A DNA stretch of 7,167 bases. Origin: JASHVB01 sp036489395 (GTDB lineage: Bacteria > Pseudomonadota > Alphaproteobacteria > Acetobacterales > Acetobacteraceae). The notes under the pieces are model-generated. The model was not told the origin of the DNA, ran no database searches, and saw only the letters and a program-made list of their open reading frames with translations. How positions within the stretch are numbered: the first letter of the stretch is position 1; the number at the start of each line of letters is the position of its first letter. Both the position numbers and the translations under genes were made by a program. Of the stretch, positions 1 to 4,770 are shown piece after piece. The DNA lies in NCBI GenBank assembly GCA_036489395.1, contig DASXFW010000068.1, positions 1 to 7,167 of the forward strand, given 5' to 3'.

Positions 1-6
1 CCCCTG

Positions 7-29
7 CCCCCTCCCACAAGGGGAGGGGG
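7..29. repeat. GC-rich hairpin upstream of phoR
   Basis: Bases 7-15 pair with 21-29 in a perfect 9-bp stem closed over a 5-nt ACAAG loop. No T-tract follows on either strand (an A or T run is absent next to the stem), so it is not a convincing rho-independent terminator. Short hairpins of this C-run/G-run type are common between genes in GC-rich alphaproteobacteria (recalled, not searched). It may mark the end of a gene lying upstream of the window, or be a dispersed intergenic repeat. Confidence 0.5.
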
Positions 30-78
30 GGCCAACGCCAACGCCGATGCCATGCCCGCCTTCGCCTGACTCCACACC

Positions 79-1461
79 ATGCGCGCCCTGGCACTCGCAG
101 CGGCGCTTGCGGCAATGCCGGTGCTGGCTCTCGCGGTCATGGCCGGCGCCGGCTGGGCCGCGCCTGTCCCGGCATTCGCCGCGATGGGCCTGACGCTGCT
201 GGTCGCTCTCGCTGTCGCCATCCTGTGGATGCGCGATGTCGGCGTGCTGACCGAAGCGGTGCGCAGCCTGGCGTCCGATGTGCCCGTTGCATCCGCCGCC
301 CGTCCGACCCTGGCACTGCTGGAAGAACCCACCCGCGCGGTGGAACGCCTGGCCCGCCACGTCGCCACCAGCGGCGCCCTGGTGGACCGGCTGCAACGTG
401 CCGACGCGGCGATCGTCGAGGGCCTGCCCGACTCGCTGATCGTGCTGGCCGCCGATCGATCGATGCTGCGCGCCAACGCCGCGGCGCGCGACGCGTTCGG
501 CACCGATATCGGCGCCGTGCTGCGGCATCCGGGGCTGCACGGCGCGATCGATCGCGCCTTCAGCCAGCGTTCGCCGCAGACCGCCGAAGTGTCCCTGCCG
601 GTGCCAGTGCAGCGCGACGTACACGCGATCGTGGTGCCCATGGATCCGCCGCTGGCTGACGGCGGCCGGGCGGTCGTGGTGCTGTCGGACCGCACGCGGG
701 AGCGCATGCTGGAGCGCATGCGCGCCGATTTCGTCGCCAACGCCAGCCACGAGCTGCGCACGCCGCTGGCGTCGCTGATCGGCTTCATCGACACGCTGCG
801 CGGAGCAGCGGCCGACGATCCGGAGGCGCAGCAGCGCTTTCTCGGCATCATGGCCGAGCAAGGCGCGCGTATGAACCGGCTGATCGACGACCTGCTGAGC
901 CTGTCGCGCATCGAGCTGATGGAGCATCAGGCGCCGGAAGCCAGCGTCGATCTGGCGAGGCTGGTGTCGGAATTCGCCGCCGGATACGCCTCGCGCTCCG
1001 CCACCCGTGCGACATCGCTGGACGTGCAGGTGCCGCCCGCACTGCCACGCGTGCGTGCCGACGCCGACCAGATCGAGCAAGTGCTGCAGAACCTGCTCGA
1101 CAACGCGGTGAAATACGGCAGGGCGGACGGCACGGTGCGCGTGTCGGTCGCGGCAGCGCCGCCGGGAACGCGCTGGCCCGGCCGGCGGGGGATCGTGTTG
1201 GCGGTGGCGGACCAGGGCGCCGGCATCCCGCGCGAGCACCTGCCGCGGCTGACCGAGCGCTTCTACCGGGTGGACACCGGCCGCTCGCGCGCGGTCGGCG
1301 GCACGGGCCTCGGCCTCGCCATCGTCAAGCACATCGTCAACCGCCATCGCGGGCAGTTGGCGATCGACAGCGAGGAGGGCGTGGGCACGACGGTCAGCAT
1401 CTGGCTGCCCGAGGCGGCCGCCGCCGAGACGCCCCGGCCGGGCAGCGGATCCGACGGTTAG
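79..1461 (+). CDS. phoR: PhoR-like phosphate-regulon sensor histidine kinase
   Basis: Inner-membrane sensor kinase that autophosphorylates on histidine and passes the phosphate to a PhoB-type response regulator. Two hydrophobic segments (about residues 4-25 and 31-50) are separated by only a few residues, so there is no periplasmic sensor domain; this matches PhoR, which in studied species senses phosphate through Pst/PhoU. A PAS-like region spans about 105-205. The HisKA motif SHELRTPL (223-230) has the phospho-acceptor H224, and the LASLIGFIDTLRG and LIDDLLSLSRIE stretches are PhoR-typical. The ATPase domain shows the N box LLDNAVKYG (339-347), G1 DQGAGIP (378-384), F box RFYRVD (394-399) and G2 GGTGLGLAIVKH (407-418). 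All catalytic motifs look intact. The ATG at 79 gives the full first membrane segment but lacks a clear Shine-Dalgarno sequence; ATG 115 is a later alternative. The family call is firm; assignment to PhoR rather than a paralogue is likely, but no phoB or pst gene is in view. Confidence 0.85.
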   Translation: MRALALAAALAAMPVLALAVMAGAGWAAPVPAFAAMGLTLLVALAVAILWMRDVGVLTEAVRSLASDVPVASAARPTLALLEEPTRAVERLARHVATSGALVDRLQRADAAIVEGLPDSLIVLAADRSMLRANAAARDAFGTDIGAVLRHPGLHGAIDRAFSQRSPQTAEVSLPVPVQRDVHAIVVPMDPPLADGGRAVVVLSDRTRERMLERMRADFVANASHELRTPLASLIGFIDTLRGAAADDPEAQQRFLGIMAEQGARMNRLIDDLLSLSRIELMEHQAPEASVDLARLVSEFAAGYASRSATRATSLDVQVPPALPRVRADADQIEQVLQNLLDNAVKYGRADGTVRVSVAAAPPGTRWPGRRGIVLAVADQGAGIPREHLPRLTERFYRVDTGRSRAVGGTGLGLAIVKHIVNRHRGQLAIDSEEGVGTTVSIWLPEAAAAETPRPGSGSDG

Positions 1462-1470
1462 CCCGTCTTT
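1453..1470 (+). terminator. Possible weak terminator at the phoR stop
   Basis: GACGG (1453-1457) pairs with CCGTC (1463-1467) across the phoR stop codon with a 5-nt loop, followed by only three T residues. The stem is short and overlaps the coding end, so this is a weak candidate. Confidence 0.25.
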
Positions 1471-1627
1471 GCGGATTCGCCTGTGCCAGGGGCGATTTTT
1501 GTCCGGTCGGCATCTGGGAAGCGTTTGATAAAGCCGGCAAGTAGATCGGCAGTTTGGCTGAAATCGCCTGTAGTGAAGACCTGCCCCATTCCCAACGCCA
1601 CATTTGCTCGCCTGGATTCGTGCGATC

Positions 1628-1695
1628 ATGTTTCTGCGAAAGACCCCGCGAAAGAAGGCCGGCAAGACGCACGACCATTGGAGCGTTGTCGCCGC
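1628..1695 (+). pseudogene. N-terminal remnant of an IS transposase
   Basis: From the ATG at 1628 the translation begins MFLRKTPRKKAGKTHDHWSV. This resembles, from memory, the start of a DDE transposase group common in alphaproteobacteria and other proteobacteria, which begins MFLRKT-RKKDGK-H-YWSVVE. After about 22 codons the similarity stops and the frame continues into unrelated low-complexity sequence, so only the 5' end survives. The sequence just upstream (from about 1581, CTGCCCCATTCCC) could be the element's terminal end and leader. No matching second end is visible in the window. The exact IS family cannot be named safely from so short a piece. Confidence 0.5.
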
Positions 1696-1710
1696 GAGTC
1701 GATGCATGCG

Positions 1711-1736
1711 ATCCAACAACGAGATCAAACAACGAG
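1711..1736 (+). repeat. Two-copy 13-bp tandem repeat
   Basis: ATCCAACAACGAG (1711-1723) is followed directly by ATCAAACAACGAG (1724-1736), 12 of 13 bases identical. A third copy, ATCAAACAAAGAG, occurs at 2724-2736 on the other side of the aldolase gene, also one base different from the second copy. Confidence 0.7.
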
Positions 1737-1885
1737 CAGGGGCCGACAGCGGCGCCCACCATCATGCGCACGGGATGCGGCCAGATGGCCCCGGGCGCCC
1801 CGGCTGTTGGGGCCAGCCCCAGTTGTGTATAGCTGGATCGGCGCGGCCTCATTGCCTCAGGCGGCGCGTTTGAGTTGTGGGATCA

Positions 1886-2677
1886 ATGAACAACACCAGA
1901 GGTGTGGCTGTGCGACCGAACAAGATCAAGCAGATGTGGCGTGCCAATCAATGCGTGACACTGGGCTGGCTGTCCGTGTCGCATGGGTTCACGGCCGAGG
2001 TCATGGCGCGTCAGGGCTTCGATGCCCTGTGCGTGGATTTGCAGCACGGCACCGCCGAATTGAGAGACGTGGGGCCGATGCTGCAGGCGATCTCGCAGAC
2101 CGACACCGTCCCCGTGGTGCGGGTGCCCTGGAACGACCCGGCGATCATCATGAAGGCGCTCGACCTTGGCGCCTATGCCATCATCGTGCCGCTGGTGAAC
2201 AATGCCGAGGAAGCAGCGAAGGCGGTGGCCGCGTGCCGTTATCCGCCGGTCGGCATGCGCTCGAACGGCCCGGTGCGCGCCATCCACTACGGCGGCGGCG
2301 ACTATGTGGCCAACGCCAACAACGAAATCGTCATCATGGCGATGATCGAGACGAAGGAAGGTATCGCCAACGTCGATGCCATCTGCGCAACGCCCGGGCT
2401 CGACGCCGTCTATATCGGGCCTGCCGACCTGTCGTTCGCGCTGGGCCTGGCCCCGCGTGGCGATAACCCCGACCCGCTGCATATCGCCACCTGCGACAAG
2501 ATCCTCGCGGCGGCGCATAAGGCCGGAATCAAGTGCGTCATGCACTGTGCCAGCGCGGCGTTCGCAGCGGGTGCGGTGAAGCGCGGCTTCGACATGGTGA
2601 TGCTGACATCCGATCTGTCGTGCATGATCGCAGGCGCGCGGATGCAGCTCGACGAGCTCAAGTCCAAGACGTCCTAG
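1886..2677 (+). CDS. HpcH/HpaI-family aldolase (2-oxo acid aldolase)
   Basis: Cytoplasmic, metal-dependent class II pyruvate-type aldolase of the HpcH/HpaI (aldolase/citrate lyase) family. Members cleave 4-hydroxy-2-oxo acids such as 4-hydroxy-2-oxoheptanedioate or 2-dehydro-3-deoxyglucarate into pyruvate and an aldehyde; the substrate here cannot be read from sequence. Counting from GTG 1877 as residue 1, family landmarks are H57 in VDLQHG (catalytic base), R82 in VVRVPW, E158 in MIETKEG and D184 in YIGPADLS (the metal-ligand pair). About 255-263 residues is normal for the family. The start is uncertain: GTG 1877, ATG 1886 and GTG 1910 are all in frame. GTG 1910 has the best Shine-Dalgarno (AGAGG, 1898-1902) and gives an N-terminus, RPNKIKQMW, like homologues I recall; ATG 1886 is listed as the conventional codon. 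No pathway partners adjoin it. It stands alone between degenerate regions, which fits a transferred or relic catabolic gene. Confidence 0.88.
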   Translation: MNNTRGVAVRPNKIKQMWRANQCVTLGWLSVSHGFTAEVMARQGFDALCVDLQHGTAELRDVGPMLQAISQTDTVPVVRVPWNDPAIIMKALDLGAYAIIVPLVNNAEEAAKAVAACRYPPVGMRSNGPVRAIHYGGGDYVANANNEIVIMAMIETKEGIANVDAICATPGLDAVYIGPADLSFALGLAPRGDNPDPLHIATCDKILAAAHKAGIKCVMHCASAAFAAGAVKRGFDMVMLTSDLSCMIAGARMQLDELKSKTS

Positions 2678-2977
2678 TGTCGTGATAACCGAAGGCAGAA
2701 TCGCCGGAGGTCTGGCTCACGCGATCAAACAAAGAGCTACTGTAAAGCACGATGAGGCGCACTTGCGCGCTCATCCTGCTTTGGCGGCGAAATAGCTGAC
2801 TCGCTGGCCTGCCCGCTCTGTCATGGTGCGGGAAGGCGCACTGTCCGCGACTGTGCTGCGTGCCTCCAGGCAGGTCGTGGATGCCGACCTTCGTCTGCAC
2901 CACGGAGAATCAAGCGCTCGGACGGCTCCGGCGGCGGGGTCGCGAACCTCGGGGTAGCCCAGGCGGCCGCGCGGTCA
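2678..2977. other. Non-coding spacer between convergent genes
   Basis: Three hundred bases between the convergently transcribed aldolase and SDR genes. Open frames crossing it have no recognisable product. It holds the third copy of the 13-bp repeat (2724-2736) and a long imperfect hairpin (2744-2782). The first 110 bases, from just after the aldolase stop to the hairpin, have the look of a dispersed intergenic repeat, but this cannot be tested within one window. The remainder (about 2790-2977) shows nothing I can identify. Confidence 0.6.
2744..2782 (+). terminator. 39-nt hairpin downstream of the aldolase gene
   Basis: AAAGCA (2744-2749) pairs with TGCTTT (2777-2782), GATGAG (2751-2756) with CTCATC (2770-2775), and GCGCA (2757-2761) with TGCGC (2764-2768). 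The only imperfections are a C-C mismatch (2750/2776) and a bulged G at 2769; the innermost pairs must open because the loop is only two bases. With the A-run on one side and TTT on the other it could act as a bidirectional terminator between two convergent genes, though the T-tract is short. A mobile-repeat origin is the alternative. Confidence 0.45.
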
Positions 2978-3688
2978 TCAACCCGGGGTCGCTGCCAGCA
3001 CCCGCTCCCCATGCCGCGTCTCGTCCGGCAGGCACAGCGCCGCCAGCGCCTTCGCCGCAGCCTCTGGTGTCGGCTGCGAGGCGGGAAGCTCGCCGGGGAA
3101 CGCCTGCGCGCGCAGCCGGGTGCGCATCGGGCCGGGATCGAACAAATTGACCCGCAGGCGCGTCAGGTGCAGTTCGTCGGCCCAGGTCAGCACCAGGTGC
3201 TCCATGCCAGCCTTGGTCGCGCCGTAGCTGCCCCAGTATGCTTTCGGCGCGGACGCACGCGCGTCGGTCACGAACACGGCGCGGCCTGCCGCCGCGTTGC
3301 GCAGCGGCGGATCGCAGGTGCGGATCAGCCGCGCGGCGGCGGTGAGGTTCACGCCGATCGCCGCGGCCCAGTCCTTCGGCACGATATGCGGGGCCGGCGT
3401 GAGCTCGCCCAGCGACGCGGCGCAATGCACCAGGACGTCCAGCCGGCCGAAGCGCTGGAAGATGCTGGGCCCCAGCATGTCGATCTGGTCCGCCTCCAGC
3501 AGGTCGAGCGGCAGCAGCGTGGCGCTGCCGCCGAGTTCGCGGATCGCGTCGTCGGTGTCTTCCAGCCCGCCGGGGGTGCGCGCGGTGATCACCACGTGCG
3601 CGCCGAGGCGGGCGAGCTCGATGGCGACGGCAGCGCCCAGTCCGCGGCTGGCGCCGGTGACGAGGGCGATCGAGGCGGTGAGCATCAT
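2978..3688 (-). CDS. SDR-family NAD(P)-dependent oxidoreductase
   Basis: Classical-type short-chain dehydrogenase/reductase, a cytoplasmic Rossmann-fold enzyme; its substrate is unknown. Numbering from TTG 3697 as residue 1: the cofactor motif TGASRGLG is at 14-21, D65 follows in LLPLDL, HCAA (91-94) stands where most SDRs have NNAG, N117 lies in VNLTA, and YGATK gives Y158 and K162. The position 13 residues before the catalytic Tyr, normally Ser, is D145 (VFVTDARAS). PGP at 188-190 is typical. The frame opens at TTG 3697, but ATG 3688 or ATG 3685 is more plausible because the homologous start is close to MLT-x-IALVTGASRG; no strong ribosome-binding site helps. In many alphaproteobacteria an SDR gene of this type directly follows purF, so this is probably that conserved neighbour, here separated from purF by a toxin-antitoxin pair. 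Length (about 236 aa) is normal. Confidence 0.88.
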   Translation of the reverse strand: MMLTASIALVTGASRGLGAAVAIELARLGAHVVITARTPGGLEDTDDAIRELGGSATLLPLDLLEADQIDMLGPSIFQRFGRLDVLVHCAASLGELTPAPHIVPKDWAAAIGVNLTAAARLIRTCDPPLRNAAAGRAVFVTDARASAPKAYWGSYGATKAGMEHLVLTWADELHLTRLRVNLFDPGPMRTRLRAQAFPGELPASQPTPEAAAKALAALCLPDETRHGERVLAATPG

Positions 3689-3740
3689 CGTCGTCAACAG
3701 GAGATACGGCAGCTTCGCTCGGACATGGGCGTCATCGGAG

Positions 3741-3780
3741 ATGTCAAGGCGTGTGGGGATATGTCAAGGCGTGTGGATAT
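3741..3780. repeat. Two 20-bp tandem direct repeats upstream of the SDR gene
   Basis: The 16-mer ATGTCAAGGCGTGTGG occurs at 3741-3756 and again at 3761-3776; the full 20-bp units match at 18 of 20 positions. They lie about 53-92 bp upstream of the SDR ATG at 3688. Read on the minus strand, each unit contains TTGACA, the consensus -35 hexamer, but neither has a good -10 box at 16-18 bp. They could be a paired binding site spaced by two helical turns, or a simple duplication. Confidence 0.75.
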
Positions 3781-3869
3781 GCTTCGGACGGGCCGCAGAC
3801 AACCCTATCAGGCTCGGCCGCAGCGAGTGACGCTTAATCCCAGGCGGTTCGCGCACTGCATCGCCATGA

Positions 3870-4265
3870 TCAGGCTATCGCCAGGTCGATCTCGATATGC
3901 ACCTTGCGCACGGTCAGGACAGGACGCAGCGCCCGGCCTTCGCCCGGGCTGAGGCGTACGATGCCGGCCGCGCTCAGGCGGCGCAGCGTCCGTTGCACGT
4001 TCTGCGGCGCGCGATGCGCCATGTCGGCGAGCTCGCTGACCGATTGCGGCTCGCGCGTGGCGATCAGGCGCAGCAATTCGCGGTTACGCGACGACAGCAG
4101 CTTGGCCCCTGCTTCCAGCGACCGGAACTGAATCGTATCCGCCTCTCCGTCCCCGATACGCTCAACCCAGATCTTTGGTTCCCGTGGATCGACGGTACGC
4201 TCTCCGCGCGCCACGGCCATTGTGTGGTTCTTGAATTCCTCGAACGTCCCGTGCCTGTGGCTCAT
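3870..4265 (-). CDS. TumA-type / HVO_A0114-like winged-helix antitoxin
   Basis: Predicted DNA-binding protein of 131 residues with a MarR/ArsR-like winged helix at about 57-122. SLEAGAKLLSSRNRELLRLIA (49-69) leads into the helix-turn-helix SVSELADMAHRAPQNVQRTLRRLSAAGIV (75-103), then a charged wing and the tail VHIEIDLA. The SLE-x-LLS-xN-ELL-xI / SV-ELA / NV-R-L--L---G-V / EIDL pattern matches, from memory, the HVO_A0114 family that accompanies TumE-type toxins and presumably acts as antitoxin and autorepressor. The ATG at 4265 overlaps the frame-corrected stop of the upstream toxin-like gene by four bases (ATGA), so the two are translationally coupled. The gene is complete, with no broken motifs. 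Its role as antitoxin is inferred from family and context. Confidence 0.82.
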   Translation of the reverse strand: MSHRHGTFEEFKNHTMAVARGERTVDPREPKIWVERIGDGEADTIQFRSLEAGAKLLSSRNRELLRLIATREPQSVSELADMAHRAPQNVQRTLRRLSAAGIVRLSPGEGRALRPVLTVRKVHIEIDLAIA

Positions 4266-4602
4266 CGCACACCTCGCTCTTTGAGTATCCGCTCGACCTC
4301 GCGGTAAAAGTCATCCAGCAGTTCGCCGGGTCCACGGCAGGCATACGCGCGTATGTTGCGCGCGCCGTGAACATGGCGTGGTCGTATTCTGGCCGCCTCC
4401 CGGCCCCGTGGGCATTGTCGATCCCATAAATCCGCCCGCCGGCGTGATCATGCAGCGTCAGGCTGTATTTGATTCCGTGCGGCCGGTGCCGCGTTGCCGC
4501 GATTTCCCGCGCCTCGATTTTCACCGCGTATCCCGCCGCAAACTGAAATTCCAGACCGTCCAGGCTGAGAAGGAACGCCAGATCATGATCGGCATCGGGC
4601 AT
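4262..4602 (-). pseudogene. TumE-family (DUF6516) toxin-like gene, frameshifted
   Basis: The first reading frame from ATG 4602 shows the family hallmarks: GYAVKIEAREI (24-34), PHGIKYSLTLHD (41-52), RIYGIDNAHG (57-66), then YDH (73-75). There the frame goes wrong: if continued it yields residues unlike the family and runs into the antitoxin gene, ending at 4162. Shifting by -1 at 4375 restores the expected sequence: DHAHVHGARNIRAYACRG, then GPGELLDDFYREVERILK, ending with TGA at 4264-4262. The stitched protein is about 113 residues, normal for the family, and its stop overlaps the antitoxin ATG. The simplest explanation is loss of one C (GCCCAT to GCCAT) near 4375. The start has an AGGA motif about 8 bases upstream. 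Sequencing error is the main alternative to a real pseudogene. The family is known from TumE/TumA toxin-antitoxin pairs; its biochemical action is not stated here. Confidence 0.8.
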
Positions 4603-4608
4603 TCATAA

Positions 4609-4638
4609 CATCCTATCAGGATGGGATGAAATCCGCAA
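4609..4638 (-). promoter_or_regulatory. Candidate promoter and palindromic operator of the toxin-antitoxin pair
   Basis: CATCCT (4609-4614) and AGGATG (4618-4623) form a perfect 6-bp inverted repeat with a 3-base centre, ending six bases before the toxin ATG. On the minus strand TTGCGG (4638-4633), a 17-base spacer and TAGGAT (4615-4610) resemble -35 and -10 boxes, so the palindrome would cover the -10. The AGGA in it could alternatively be the ribosome-binding site. If TAGGAT is the -10, transcription would begin at or next to the ATG, giving a leaderless message. Autorepression at such a site is usual for toxin-antitoxin operons; here it is inference. Confidence 0.4.
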
Positions 4639-4770
4639 TCGAAACGATGTGGCGCCGGCCAGTGCTGCGGCCGTTCGTGCCGGCCCCGCGTCGGGCGATG
4701 CCCATGCCCTCCGTCGCCCAACCTGTCTCGGGCGCCCGTCGTGATTTGGCGATAGGCGGATTTGCGACCC

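Larger units (their letters stand above)
1462..1885. other. Degenerate intergenic region with mobile-element debris
   Basis: About 420 bases without a convincing intact gene. The open frames here have no recognisable full-length product and conflict with one another. Base composition is less GC-rich than the flanking genes over about 1490-1740. It contains a probable transposase N-terminal scrap (1628-1695), a 13-bp tandem repeat (1711-1736) and a small G/C hairpin (TGGGG 1808-1812 with CCCCA 1817-1821). I saw no strong sigma-70-type promoter for the downstream aldolase gene. Confidence 0.6.

Noticed and set aside
1483..2466. A 327-codon plus-strand frame overlapping the aldolase gene
   Set aside because: It runs out of frame through most of the aldolase coding sequence, and its second half is Arg/Gly-rich shadow translation without family motifs.
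2658..2903. An 81-codon minus-strand frame in the aldolase-SDR spacer
   Set aside because: It translates the hairpin and repeat-like sequence, overlaps the aldolase end, and has no recognisable domain or ribosome-binding site.
3741..3780. Start of a CRISPR array
   Set aside because: There are only two adjoining 20-bp units with no spacers and no cas genes nearby.
3011..3952. A 313-codon plus-strand frame opposite the SDR gene
   Set aside because: It is antisense to clear SDR motifs and composed of Arg/Gln/Gly-rich low-quality sequence.
4162..4386. The uncorrected C-terminal part of the toxin-like frame as a genuine fusion or long variant
   Set aside because: Its residues do not match the family, it overlaps about 100 bases of the antitoxin gene, and the -1 frame supplies the expected family sequence with a precise ATGA junction.
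4370..4386. Programmed -1 ribosomal frameshift in the toxin gene
   Set aside because: No canonical X-XXY-YYZ slippery heptamer is present at the shift point and no such recoding is known to me in this family; a one-base deletion is simpler.
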